Shown here piece after piece: positions 1 through 7,486 of a stretch of 10,633 nucleotides of DNA; positions within the stretch are counted from its first letter, which is position 1, and each line of letters begins with the position of its first letter. The notes beneath the pieces are model-generated. The model saw only the letters and a list, made by a program, of their open reading frames with translations. It was not told where the DNA came from and searched no databases. The translations under genes were made by a program, and so were the position numbers. The stretch lies in contig JBHGBB010000137.1 of assembly GCA_041946755.1 (NCBI GenBank), positions 1 through 10,633 on the forward strand, read 5' to 3'. This stretch comes from JBHGBB01 sp041946755 (GTDB lineage Bacteria > UBP4 > UBA4092 > JAOAEQ01).

Positions 1-63
1 GAGTTAATCAGATTCCCTATTAGGGAATCTAATTTCTCAAACCCAAATCCGAGACCGGAATAG
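1..63 (+). CDS. Possible 3' end of an upstream gene
   Basis: Frame 1 is open from the window edge to a TAG at 61-63 and reads ELIRFPIRESNFSNPNPRPE; the other two plus frames hit stops by base 21. The stop is followed at once by a terminator-like hairpin (62-91), the spacing expected for the tail of a real gene. The fragment is only 20 residues and matches no family I know. Its opening ELIR is also seen in the small ORF at 1672-1743, so it might be a copy of that unit. It could equally be non-coding. Confidence 0.25.
   Translation, partial: ELIRFPIRESNFSNPNPRPE
10..30. repeat. Perfect 10-bp inverted repeat with 1-nt centre
   Basis: The arms AGATTCCCTA (10-19) and TAGGGAATCT (21-30) are exact reverse complements around a single T at 20. 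A one-base loop and no T tract argue against a terminator. A dyad this symmetric could be a protein-binding site or part of a larger structure that starts left of the window. It lies inside the possible upstream reading frame. Confidence 0.5.
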
Positions 64-91
64 CAAACCCTCCATTGGATGGTTTGCTTTT
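62..91 (+). terminator. Probable rho-independent terminator
   Basis: AGCAAACC (62-69) pairs with GGTTTGCT (81-88), an 8-bp stem with an 11-nt loop, running into TTTT (88-91). The T tract is short, so strength is uncertain. It sits between the putative upstream stop (61-63) and the promoter of the first propeller gene (120-148), which separates the two transcription units. Confidence 0.5.
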
Positions 92-119
92 GGATATACT
101 AAATAATTTGTTGTCTTGC

Positions 120-148
120 TTGCAGAGAATACCGAAAGAGACTATAAT
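120..148 (+). promoter_or_regulatory. Sigma70-like promoter for the first propeller gene
   Basis: TTGCAG (120-125) is followed by a 17-nt spacer and a consensus TATAAT (143-148). The predicted transcription start near 155 leaves about 34 nt of leader before the ATG at 189. This also argues that the gene starts at 189, because an upstream in-frame start at 75 would lie before the promoter. Confidence 0.65.
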
Positions 149-188
149 TCCAAGTATAAAATTCAAACATTTAAATAGAGGTATGGTA

Positions 189-1679
189 ATGAAACTAACC
201 ATTCGATTAACTCCGCTAAATATTGTTGTAATATTGGTTACTTTATTTTCTTGGCTATTATACGAATCCTCCTTTGCCGGGGTATTGGCTTATTCTACCT
301 ATTTAGGTAGTGGAGTTGGTTATAGTATAGCTGTTGATGGTTCTAGGAGCGTTTATATTACAGGGGAGACTTATTCTTCTTCTTTTCCGACCACATTGGG
401 TGCGTTCGATACTTCATATAATGGAAATGGAGATATTTTTGTGACTAAATTAAATGCTAGTGGAACCGCGTTGGTCTATTCGACTTTATTAGGTGGTAGC
501 GGTGAGGATTATAGTTATGGTATCGCTGTTGATAGCTCAGGAAACGCTTATATTACCGGACAGTCTTCTCCTGGTTTTCCGACTACTCCCGGTGCGTTCG
601 ATACTACGTATCATGGTGTTTTTGTAACCAAAGTCGATTCGACTGGAACTACATTAGTATATTCGACTTACTTGGGTAATGGCGTTGGTTATAGTATCGC
701 CGTTGATGGTTCGGGAAACGCTTATATTACCGGATATACTTCTTCAACTGATTTTCCGACCACACCCGGTGCATTAGATACTTCATCTAATAGTTCTGCA
801 CCATATTGGGCTCCTGATGGTTTTGTAACCAAGCTCAATCCCAGTGGAACCGCGTTAGTTTATTCGACCTTTTTAGGTGGTGGAGGTGGGGAAGAAGCTT
901 GGGGTATTGCTATTGATGCCTCGGGAAACACCTATATTACCGGATATACTTCTACTGATTTTCCGACCACGCCCAGTGCATTTGATACCTCATCTCATGG
1001 TGGCGTAGAAGGTTTTGTGAGCAAACTGAATACGAGCGGAACCGCATTAGTCTATTCGACTTACTTGGGTGGAGGAGCCGATGATGCCGGTAGGGGTATT
1101 GCTGTTGATGGCTCAGGAAATGCCTATATAGCTGGAGCTACCAATTCTACTGATTATCCGACCACGACCGATGCATTCGATACCTCATTGAATGGCGGAT
1201 CTTATGATGTTTTTGTGACCAAACTAAATTCGAGCGGAACTGCGTTAATCTATTCGACCTACTTGGGTGGTGAAAGTGATGATTGGAGTTATGGTATCGC
1301 CGTTGATGATTTTGGAAACACTTATATTAATGGAAAAACGCAATCTACCAATTTCCCTACAACGCTTGGTGCTTTCGATATTTCATATAATGGGGGTGGT
1401 TCTTCATCCGGTGGTGATATTTTTGTGAGTCAAGTCAACGCCAGCGGAACTGCATTATTATATTCGACCTACTTAGGTGGTTATGATGATGATTGGAGTT
1501 ATGGTATTGCTATGGATGGTTCAGAAAATGGCTATATTACTGGATATACTAGTTCTTCAAATTTTCCGACCACACCGAGTGCATTTAGTACTATATTTAA
1601 TGGGCCTATGGAAGCTTTTGTAAGTAAGATATATTTAGGTCCATTATCCGTAGATGGATGGTTGCGCTACGATGAATAA
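189..1679 (+). CDS. Secreted SBBP-repeat seven-bladed beta-propeller protein (paralog 1)
   Basis: A 496-aa protein with an N-terminal signal peptide (MKLTIR, then a hydrophobic stretch ending ESSFA, about residues 1-30), so it is exported. The rest is seven tandem repeats of the SBBP (beta-propeller) family. Each holds a core like LVYSTYLGG, then GIAVD.SGNAYITG and FPTTPGAFDT, ending in FVTKLN.SGTA. The Tyr codon of each YST motif falls at 291, 477, 660, 861, 1053, 1251 and 1461, so units run 61-70 residues; seven units suggest one closed seven-bladed propeller. A short tail (LSVDGWLRYDE) follows the last blade and has a counterpart in the neighbouring paralog. No LPXTG, PEP-CTERM or T9SS sorting tail is visible. 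The start at 189 is chosen because AGAGG (177-181) sits 7 nt upstream and a promoter lies at 120-148; ATG 183 is in frame but badly spaced. SBBP proteins are generally extracellular; the ligand is unknown. Confidence 0.9.
   Translation: MKLTIRLTPLNIVVILVTLFSWLLYESSFAGVLAYSTYLGSGVGYSIAVDGSRSVYITGETYSSSFPTTLGAFDTSYNGNGDIFVTKLNASGTALVYSTLLGGSGEDYSYGIAVDSSGNAYITGQSSPGFPTTPGAFDTTYHGVFVTKVDSTGTTLVYSTYLGNGVGYSIAVDGSGNAYITGYTSSTDFPTTPGALDTSSNSSAPYWAPDGFVTKLNPSGTALVYSTFLGGGGGEEAWGIAIDASGNTYITGYTSTDFPTTPSAFDTSSHGGVEGFVSKLNTSGTALVYSTYLGGGADDAGRGIAVDGSGNAYIAGATNSTDYPTTTDAFDTSLNGGSYDVFVTKLNSSGTALIYSTYLGGESDDWSYGIAVDDFGNTYINGKTQSTNFPTTLGAFDISYNGGGSSSGGDIFVSQVNASGTALLYSTYLGGYDDDWSYGIAMDGSENGYITGYTSSSNFPTTPSAFSTIFNGPMEAFVSKIYLGPLSVDGWLRYDE
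291..1640 (+). repeat. Seven tandem ~183-210 bp coding repeats (SBBP blades)
   Basis: The DNA is visibly repetitive as well as the protein: short blocks such as TATTCGAC, GTTGATGG and TTTTCCGACCAC recur once per unit. Distances between successive YST codons are 186, 183, 201, 192, 198 and 210 bp, all multiples of three, so indels between units preserve frame. Such repeats can recombine or be collapsed in short-read assemblies, so the blade count deserves checking. Confidence 0.75.
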
Positions 1680-1743
1680 CGAAAAAGACGAATTAATCAG
1701 ATTAAGAGCCATAAAAAAAATCGAAGCTTTCCAATTAGCTTAA
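1672..1743 (+). CDS. Possible 23-aa peptide overlapping the stop of paralog 1
   Basis: ATG at 1672 overlaps the propeller stop (TAA 1677-1679) by 8 nt, the same arrangement as the DUF2339/DUF3999 junction later in the window. It reads MNNEKDELIRLRAIKKIEAFQLA and stops at 1741-1743. The peptide is charged and helical-looking and contains a run of eight A (1713-1720). No family is recognised and the Shine-Dalgarno site is weak. It could be a short translationally coupled peptide, the N-terminal remnant of a decayed gene, or chance. Confidence 0.25.
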   Translation: MNNEKDELIRLRAIKKIEAFQLA

Positions 1744-2102
1744 CTTACACAACCCAGGAACGAGAGTAAGGAAGAGTAGCATTTTATCGTCGAATTCGCT
1801 AAATCCAGCGGAAATCTGATGAATATGGCGAATATAGGAATAACAGATTTCGATAAAATCATTTTCGGTAGAATAAATTATAGCACTGCCACCTCTCAAT
1901 TCAAATTGCATAAAGAGTTCTATACTAGCATGGCGAAAACTGTTATCACCTTCTGCAAGAAAAACCATATCGCTTATCATATAAAACAAGGTACCCAGAG
2001 TTAATATAAAATTCAAATAATCATTTGCCAAACCAGCGCAATCTGCGATACACTCTAGCCAGAATTTTCTTACCTTCAAATCAAAACATATCGCTACATA
2101 TT
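1744..2102. other. Gap with no convincing gene
   Basis: This stretch between the two propeller genes has no reading frame I can support. A minus-strand frame at 1735-2079 (114 codons) needs a TTG start without a Shine-Dalgarno site, and its product (hydrophobic pieces, Cys and Tyr scattered) matches no family I recognise. A 61-codon plus frame (1819-2004) lies on the opposite strand of the same DNA, so at most one is real. No strong terminator or sigma70 promoter was found. It may be a decayed gene or a long leader or spacer. Confidence 0.4.
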
Positions 2103-2116
2103 AGGAGGAGCAATAT

Positions 2117-3601
2117 ATGCGACTCTCGGATATTGTTTTCTTAATGTTGAGTATCATCTTCTCTTGTTTCCTATTCCCCTTAAGTTTCGCCGGTGAACTG
2201 GTTTATTCAACTTATATCGGTGGTAGCAATGAAGATTATGGATATAATTTAGCCATCGATACTTTCGGAAATGTTTATATTACCGGGTATACGATGTCAA
2301 CCGATTTCCCGGTTACTGCCGGTGCTTATGATACCAGTACGAATGGCGATGCGGATGTATATATCGCGAAGCTGAATTCGACCGGTACCGCATTACTCTA
2401 TGCTACTTATCTCGGTGGAAGTAATGCTGATGAAGCGTTAGGAATCGCAGTAGATTCGGCTGGGAATGTATATATTACCGGAGATACCAATTCGCTTGAT
2501 TTCCCAACCACCCCCGGCGCGTTCGCTACTTCATATCGTGGGTATGGCGATGCGTTCATTACAAAATTGAATCCGACCGGCTCGGCCTTAGTCTATTCAA
2601 CTTATTTTGGTGGGAGTAATGGTTATGAAGTCGGACAAATTATCGCCATCGATGCAGCCGGAAATGCATTTATTACGGGAAATACCGATGCACTCGATTT
2701 CCCGACCACTGCCGGTGCATTTGATACTACATATAACGGCGGTGCCTATGATGCATATATCAGCAAGCTGAATCCTACCGGTACCGGCTTAGTTTATTCG
2801 ACCTATGTTGGCGGGACAAATACCGATTATGGTCGTAGTCTCGCAATTGATGCCGAAGGAAACGCATATCTGGTCGGAGAAACAGAGTCACCCGATTTTC
2901 CGATTACTGCCGGTGCGTTCGATACTACTTATAACGGTTTATTAGATATTTATATCACCAAACTGAATTCGGATGGTACCGCGTTAGTATATTCAACGTA
3001 TCTAGGCACCGCAGTGCAAGAGCATATTTCGGATATCGCAATTGATGGTTCAGGAAATGCTTATCTATCTGGATATACCAATTCAACGGTATTCCCGACC
3101 ACACCTGGTGCGTTCGATACCACCTATAACGATGGCGGTGATATTTATATAACCAAACTTAATCCTACCGGTTCGGGTTTAATTTATTCAACCTATCTTG
3201 GCGGTAGCGGATTCGAAAATGGCTTAAGTATCGCGGTCAATGGTTCAGGGAATGTCTATCTAACTGGACAAACCATATCACTCGATTTTCCGACTACGGT
3301 CGGTGCGTTCGATACCTCATTTAACGGAGTACAAGATGCATTTATCCTGCAGCTCAATTCCGCCGGCTCGGGCTTGTTATATTCGTCGTATCTCGGCGGT
3401 AATGACAATGAATATGGGCATGGGATCGCAGTCGATGAACAAGGCAATACTTATGTCGGCGGAGAGACATATTCATCCGACTTTCCGACGACTACCAGTG
3501 CTTACGATAGAATATTTCATGGTATCCATGATGTATACATCACCAAATTCTATTTAACCCCATTATTAGTAGAAAATTGGTTGCACTACGAGGATAAATA
3601 A
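2117..3601 (+). CDS. Secreted SBBP-repeat seven-bladed beta-propeller protein (paralog 2)
   Basis: A 494-aa paralog of the gene before it. The start is secure: AGGAGG (2103-2108) lies 8 nt before the ATG. A signal peptide (MRLSDIVFLMLSIIF through LSFA, about residues 1-26) directs export. Seven SBBP repeats follow, with YST or its variants at 2204, 2399, 2594, 2795, 2990, 3185 and 3380. Units are 65 residues apart except one of 67, more regular than in paralog 1. Each has the pattern LVYSTYLGG, IAID..GNAYITG, FPTTAGAFDTTYNGG and YITKLNPTGTG. The C-terminal tail (LLVENWLHYEDK) parallels LSVDGWLRYDE of the first gene, so the tail is probably a conserved closing strand or docking motif. Codons are more GC-rich at third positions than in paralog 1, so the duplication is not recent. 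Likely extracellular binding or scaffold role; ligand unknown. Confidence 0.9.
   Translation: MRLSDIVFLMLSIIFSCFLFPLSFAGELVYSTYIGGSNEDYGYNLAIDTFGNVYITGYTMSTDFPVTAGAYDTSTNGDADVYIAKLNSTGTALLYATYLGGSNADEALGIAVDSAGNVYITGDTNSLDFPTTPGAFATSYRGYGDAFITKLNPTGSALVYSTYFGGSNGYEVGQIIAIDAAGNAFITGNTDALDFPTTAGAFDTTYNGGAYDAYISKLNPTGTGLVYSTYVGGTNTDYGRSLAIDAEGNAYLVGETESPDFPITAGAFDTTYNGLLDIYITKLNSDGTALVYSTYLGTAVQEHISDIAIDGSGNAYLSGYTNSTVFPTTPGAFDTTYNDGGDIYITKLNPTGSGLIYSTYLGGSGFENGLSIAVNGSGNVYLTGQTISLDFPTTVGAFDTSFNGVQDAFILQLNSAGSGLLYSSYLGGNDNEYGHGIAVDEQGNTYVGGETYSSDFPTTTSAYDRIFHGIHDVYITKFYLTPLLVENWLHYEDK
2204..3540 (+). repeat. Seven tandem ~195-bp coding repeats (SBBP blades)
   Basis: Intervals between successive YST-type codons are 195, 195, 201, 195, 195 and 195 bp. 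Blocks such as GGTGCGTTCGATAC recur with few changes. The regular unit length suggests expansion by in-frame unit duplication or homogenisation, unlike the more ragged units of paralog 1. Confidence 0.75.
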
Positions 3602-3612
3602 CGGTTACCGTT
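3600..3612. repeat. Short inverted repeat at the end of paralog 2
   Basis: AACGGT (3600-3605) and ACCGTT (3607-3612) are reverse complements around one T. A second small dyad, TTCCC-GA-GGGAA, lies at 3626-3637. Neither has a normal loop or a T tract on the plus strand, so neither is called a terminator. They could be weak operator-like sites upstream of the promoter at 3644. Confidence 0.3.
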
Positions 3613-3643
3613 CTCCATAAAAATCTTCCCGAGGGAAAAAGAC

Positions 3644-3672
3644 TTGACCAGTAGTTAAAAGAGCGGTACAAT
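3644..3672 (+). promoter_or_regulatory. Sigma70-like promoter for the DUF2339-DUF3999 operon
   Basis: TTGACC (3644-3649), a 17-nt spacer and TACAAT (3667-3672) are one mismatch each from consensus. Transcription would start near 3680, leaving a leader of about 33 nt before the GTG start. This makes the next two genes a transcription unit separate from the propeller genes. Confidence 0.7.
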
Positions 3673-3712
3673 TACAAGGACAAAATTAACTGATTGATAA
3701 GGAGAAAATCTT

Positions 3713-5539
3713 GTGCCGGAGAATAATAATGATAACCAAGATAAATCGGTAGATCGCGATTTTCGACTCGATTCAGTACTTAAACGGCTTGAGAAATTAG
3801 AAGCAGAAGTAACCCAACTGAAAAATGTTATCTATCAATCCAAACCGCCGGTAAGACCAGTAACACCGCAACCTCAACCACAACAGCAACCGCCATCCCG
3901 CGTTGCAGTGCAACCCACGGTACCTAAACCGCAAATAGCGATGCCTACTATTCCAAAAACGTCTATTGAAAGCGCGATCGGTACCAAATGGATTGGTCGG
4001 ATAGGTATGGTCGCATTAGTTTTCGGGATCGCCTTTTTCCTAAAACATGCGTTCGATAGCCGGTGGATTGGTGAAACCGGTAGAATCATTATCGGGATTA
4101 TTATTGGGCTCATCTGTCTCGGTATCGGAGAATATTATCAGAAGAAAAAGAGCTGGAAAATCTATGGCCAGATATTTTCCGGCGGCGGGTTAGCCATCCT
4201 CTATTTTTCGATTTATGCCGCGTTCGCATTCTACCATCTAATTTCGCAGGAATTAGCGTTTGCTGTGCTGATTGCGATTACTACTACCGGAATAACCTTA
4301 TCGATTCGATATAATGCCATCTCGATCGTCGTTCTGGGTATCCTGGGTGGATTCCTAACTCCGATAATGCTATCTACCGGGGAGAATCGGCCGATAACTC
4401 TGTTTGCTTATATCTTGCTGCTTGATACCGGAATCATCGCAGTGGAATACTTCAAAAAATGGCGGTCGTTAGGACTCGCTTCACTGGTATGCACTATCTT
4501 GATGTATATCGCCTGGCATGAGAAATTTTATACCCATGACCAGATGGGATTAGCGTTTATTATCACCACGATTTTCTTCCTGTTTTATACCCTTTATACC
4601 CTATTATTTAGTTCGAAACAGGGAGCTGATTCTACTGATGTATATATCATAGTTTTTATCGCCATGTTTTATTTCTTTACATTCATCGTGCAGAACGATG
4701 CGGCTAATAACTGGAACTTTAAATGGTTTGTTCTGGGTTTAGCAGTGGCCCAAATCCTGTTCGCCTGGATATCGCGATTATTGAACCGGAATCATATTTT
4801 AACCCATAGTTTTACTGGGGTATCGGTAGTATTAACCGTAATCGCCGCATTTGTAGTCTTCGAAAAACAATGGATTTCTGCTGCCTTGGCTACCGAAATG
4901 CTGGTGTTTGCTTATCTCGGTATCCGACTCGATAAAATACTGCTCCGGGTAGTCGCATATATCCTGAGCCTCATGGTTTTCGTAAGGTTCTTTATCGAAG
5001 TCAGCCCGGAACTCGGGCCGTTCGACCAACTAACTCTGATTGTCAATAGTAGATTTCTCATCTGCGGATTTATTATCGCCAGCTATTATCTCATGCTCTA
5101 TTTATTTGCCCGGAAAAAGGAAATGTTTAAATTATTGGAAATTGGCGTTGCACCAACTGCGTTAGTTCTATCCCAACTATTTTCGGTAATCCTTTTATCC
5201 GTGGAATTCTATGATTTCTATCAAGCACCGGCCTCGGAACAATATCGGGCATTCGCCGAATTCTCCAATGCCGGGCAATTGGCATTATCGCTGATCTGGG
5301 TAATCTATGCTTCGATACTTACCGGGGTCGGAATATATCGAAAAAGCAGTATGCTCCGGCTGTTAGGGATTCTCCTGATTGGGATAACGGTGGCGAAAGT
5401 CTTCTTATTCGATCTATCGGCCTTGAAAACGATATATCGAATCGTATCATTTGTTATCCTCGGATTAATGCTACTCATCGTTTCTTATTTCTATAACCGG
5501 TTCAAGCATTATATTTTTGGAGAAGATAAACATGAATAG
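3713..5539 (+). CDS. DUF2339 family polytopic membrane protein
   Basis: A 608-aa protein starting at GTG 3713, supported by AAGGAGA (3699-3705) 7 nt upstream. Residues 20-42 form a short coiled coil (VLKRLEKLEAEVTQLKNVI). A Pro/Gln-rich linker spans about 44-82. From about residue 88 the family signature appears (IGTKWIGRIGMVALVFGIAFFLKHAF), followed by roughly 16-18 hydrophobic segments to the C-terminus. The closing block AKVFLFDLSALKTIYRIVSFVILG is also typical of DUF2339. The protein is an inner-membrane protein with a cytoplasmic-looking N-terminal coil. Its biochemical function is unknown; in my knowledge of the family it is often encoded beside DUF3999, as here. The stop overlaps the next gene by 8 nt. 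Length is within, though at the short end of, what I know for the family. Confidence 0.9.
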   Translation: MPENNNDNQDKSVDRDFRLDSVLKRLEKLEAEVTQLKNVIYQSKPPVRPVTPQPQPQQQPPSRVAVQPTVPKPQIAMPTIPKTSIESAIGTKWIGRIGMVALVFGIAFFLKHAFDSRWIGETGRIIIGIIIGLICLGIGEYYQKKKSWKIYGQIFSGGGLAILYFSIYAAFAFYHLISQELAFAVLIAITTTGITLSIRYNAISIVVLGILGGFLTPIMLSTGENRPITLFAYILLLDTGIIAVEYFKKWRSLGLASLVCTILMYIAWHEKFYTHDQMGLAFIITTIFFLFYTLYTLLFSSKQGADSTDVYIIVFIAMFYFFTFIVQNDAANNWNFKWFVLGLAVAQILFAWISRLLNRNHILTHSFTGVSVVLTVIAAFVVFEKQWISAALATEMLVFAYLGIRLDKILLRVVAYILSLMVFVRFFIEVSPELGPFDQLTLIVNSRFLICGFIIASYYLMLYLFARKKEMFKLLEIGVAPTALVLSQLFSVILLSVEFYDFYQAPASEQYRAFAEFSNAGQLALSLIWVIYASILTGVGIYRKSSMLRLLGILLIGITVAKVFLFDLSALKTIYRIVSFVILGLMLLIVSYFYNRFKHYIFGEDKHE

Positions 5540-6851
5540 AACATTCGGGTATATCTCATTATTCATAGTATGGTTAATTTTATTTACTTCTCTAGTCCAA
5601 GCAGAGTTCGATGAACGATATTGGGAACGGTATGCCGAAATCGAGATACCAAATGTAGACCCGTTACCTCCATTGGCCGGGATATCGTTAGACCCATGGT
5701 TGTTTGAAGGGGTTACTCCAATCAATTCGATGTCGGATTTAAGGATATTGACCGACACCAAAGTAGAAGTACCATATCAAATTGTAACCCGAGATCGAGT
5801 AACGAAAACTGAAGAATTGCCGGTAAAAATGCTGAATTTATCGGTAACGAAGAACAACGATACTGAGTTTGAAGGATATATCGATAAATCACAGATAATT
5901 TATAATGAAATTGAGATACTTACTCCAGCCGAAAACTTTTATCGCCAAGTACAGATTTTCGGTGGTATGGAAAAAAACACTTGGAAGTTGCTCCGCCGGA
6001 ATGCAGTTATCTTTAACTATCACCGAGAAGAGTCTATCCAACATATAAAAGTGTCTATTCCCGACTCGAATTTTAAATATCTGGGTGTTAGAATCGTTAA
6101 TAATACCGAGAAACCGTTGAAAATCTCCGGATTAAAGGTATATTATCAACAAACCGAACCGGGAATAGAAATTCCGGTAAACCTCTGGATTGAAAAGATA
6201 GAAGAGAATAAGCAAGAGCGGGAGAGTATCGTTTTCCTGAACCAGAACACTTATTTCCCGGCAAGAAAAATCAAACTTGAAACTCTGGATACAAATTTCC
6301 AAAGAAGAGTAGAAGTTTATATCAAACAAGGTGGGGTAGAAGATTGGCAGAAACTTACCGAAACCGTAATCTATAATTTCGACACTGATAAGATAAAAGC
6401 AGCTAATCTGGAACTCTATCTACCGGAAGTATATACCCAAAAAATGAAATTGGTAATTAAGAATTACGATAGTCCGCCGATTAGAATCAGTAATGTTATT
6501 GGGTCAAGTTATCGGAGTGACCTGATATTCAAAATCGATAAGCGGCAGAAATATTTTCTATTCTGGGGTAATCCGGATGCGCATACTCCCCATTATGATA
6601 TTGCGGAACTTATCACCCGACATGGGATAAATGATATCCCGATATATCCGCTCGGGATCCAGAAGAAAAACACCGGGTTTATCGGTTTAAAACAGCGGCT
6701 GCCATTCACCGAACGATATAAACATATTTTATATGGAATCGTTATCCTTGTTATCTTCGGACTGGTTATTCTACAATATTCTGTAAAATCCTTTTTAATA
6801 AAACAATTACCAAAATCGAGAACAACACCAGGTATACAATGTGGGGCTTGA
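5532..6851 (+). CDS. DUF3999 family exported, membrane-anchored protein
   Basis: A 439-aa protein. ATG 5532 is chosen over an in-frame TTG at 5517 because GGAGAAG (5519-5525) lies 6 nt before the ATG and the product then begins with a clean signal peptide (MNRTFGYISLF to SLVQA, about residues 1-24). The mature part opens with the family-like YAEIEIPN and SDLRILTDTKVEVPYQI. Beta-rich extracytoplasmic sequence follows, then one C-terminal membrane segment near residues 396-418 (HILYGIVILVIFGLVILQYSV). The 8-nt overlap with the DUF2339 gene implies translational coupling and a joint complex or pathway at the envelope; the function is unknown. Oddity: the last ~20 residues (KSFLIKQLPKSRTTPGIQCGA) are read from DNA that also encodes, antisense, the end of a truncated glycosyltransferase, so this tail may be non-native and gained by rearrangement. 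Confidence 0.85.
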   Translation: MNRTFGYISLFIVWLILFTSLVQAEFDERYWERYAEIEIPNVDPLPPLAGISLDPWLFEGVTPINSMSDLRILTDTKVEVPYQIVTRDRVTKTEELPVKMLNLSVTKNNDTEFEGYIDKSQIIYNEIEILTPAENFYRQVQIFGGMEKNTWKLLRRNAVIFNYHREESIQHIKVSIPDSNFKYLGVRIVNNTEKPLKISGLKVYYQQTEPGIEIPVNLWIEKIEENKQERESIVFLNQNTYFPARKIKLETLDTNFQRRVEVYIKQGGVEDWQKLTETVIYNFDTDKIKAANLELYLPEVYTQKMKLVIKNYDSPPIRISNVIGSSYRSDLIFKIDKRQKYFLFWGNPDAHTPHYDIAELITRHGINDIPIYPLGIQKKNTGFIGLKQRLPFTERYKHILYGIVILVIFGLVILQYSVKSFLIKQLPKSRTTPGIQCGA

Positions 6852-7434
6852 CGGTTAATAGGATCAGGAAAATCCCAGCGATATAATCTTTCCCTTTTAT
6901 CATCGCGAATATAAAGCCAGCTAAACCAATAAAAACTAATATCGTCGCCTGTCCCTGGTATAAAGCGAAGATGATCGGATAATAGATGATAATGATTAAC
7001 AAAGCTACCCATCGCTTCGATGGTTTTCCCCGGTAATAATTCCAGGCGTGGAGAATTATATAGAATAACAGGTATAAGCTTATCCCGAACCAAACCAAAT
7101 GACCGATTGAGTAAGGTAGTAAACCTAGAGGGGTTAAAATGGGCAATATCCAGGGAGGATAATAGGGCATGACACTATTTCCTTGCCCAGGATCGAATAT
7201 TTGCAGGGTGGAAAAAAACAGGTCCTGATTGTAAGGATTGCTGTTCGATAAGAACATCCGTGCCATGATCCAATAATAATAAAAATCGATCCGTTTAATC
7301 TCGAGAAAGATTTTTATAAGATGAGCTCTTGGTAGAACAATCGCGATGGAAAGGATGATTATGAAAATCGCAACGATCTTTTCATTCCTAAGAATAAAGC
7401 TGCGCATCCGGTTATCTTTCAAAACCCGATTCAT
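6766..7434 (-). CDS. GT87 (DUF2029) glycosyltransferase, C-terminally truncated
   Basis: A 222-aa fragment of an integral-membrane GT-C-fold glycosyltransferase of the DUF2029/GT87 group, which use polyprenyl-phosphate sugars on the outer face of the membrane. Visible family landmarks in order: first membrane segment (about 20-37), Asp50 in RIDFYYYW (candidate catalytic acid of the first loop), NPY (66-68), YYPPW (91-95), GQ (161-162) and TVKPH (194-198). Family members usually continue for about another 150-250 residues after the KPH/KPQ motif; here the frame ends some 24 residues later. The start at 7434 has GGAG 9 nt upstream. The 3' end overlaps the convergent DUF3999 gene by 86 bp. Seen together this looks like a gene that lost its second half by deletion or rearrangement; it is probably inactive. 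Isoleucine- and AT-rich codon use matches the left side of the window, not the GT87 genes to the right. Confidence 0.8.
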   Translation of the reverse strand: MNRVLKDNRMRSFILRNEKIVAIFIIILSIAIVLPRAHLIKIFLEIKRIDFYYYWIMARMFLSNSNPYNQDLFFSTLQIFDPGQGNSVMPYYPPWILPILTPLGLLPYSIGHLVWFGISLYLLFYIILHAWNYYRGKPSKRWVALLIIIIYYPIIFALYQGQATILVFIGLAGFIFAMIKGKDYIAGIFLILLTVKPHIVYLVLFSILVIVLLKRILQNIVE

Positions 7435-7486
7435 AATTCGTCACTCCATGGACCAGAGTATCAATCTTTGATCTTGTGTATCAGGT

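Noticed and set aside
75..188. Longer N-terminus for propeller paralog 1 starting at 75
   Set aside because: The extension overlaps a terminator hairpin and a good promoter, has no ribosome binding site, and would bury the signal peptide.
1735..2079. 114-codon minus-strand ORF between the propeller genes
   Set aside because: TTG start, no Shine-Dalgarno site, no recognisable family; also considered and dismissed as a 23S-intervening-sequence four-helix-bundle protein because key motifs are missing.
291..3540. Repeats as a CRISPR-like or non-coding array
   Set aside because: Unit lengths are multiples of three and encode conserved propeller blades; there are no short identical repeats with unique spacers.
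3626..3637. TTCCC-GA-GGGAA as a terminator for paralog 2
   Set aside because: A 2-nt loop cannot form a normal hairpin and no T tract follows on the plus strand.
5517..5531. TTG start at 5517 for the DUF3999 gene
   Set aside because: The ribosome binding site lies after this TTG and 6 nt before ATG 5532, which gives a proper signal peptide.
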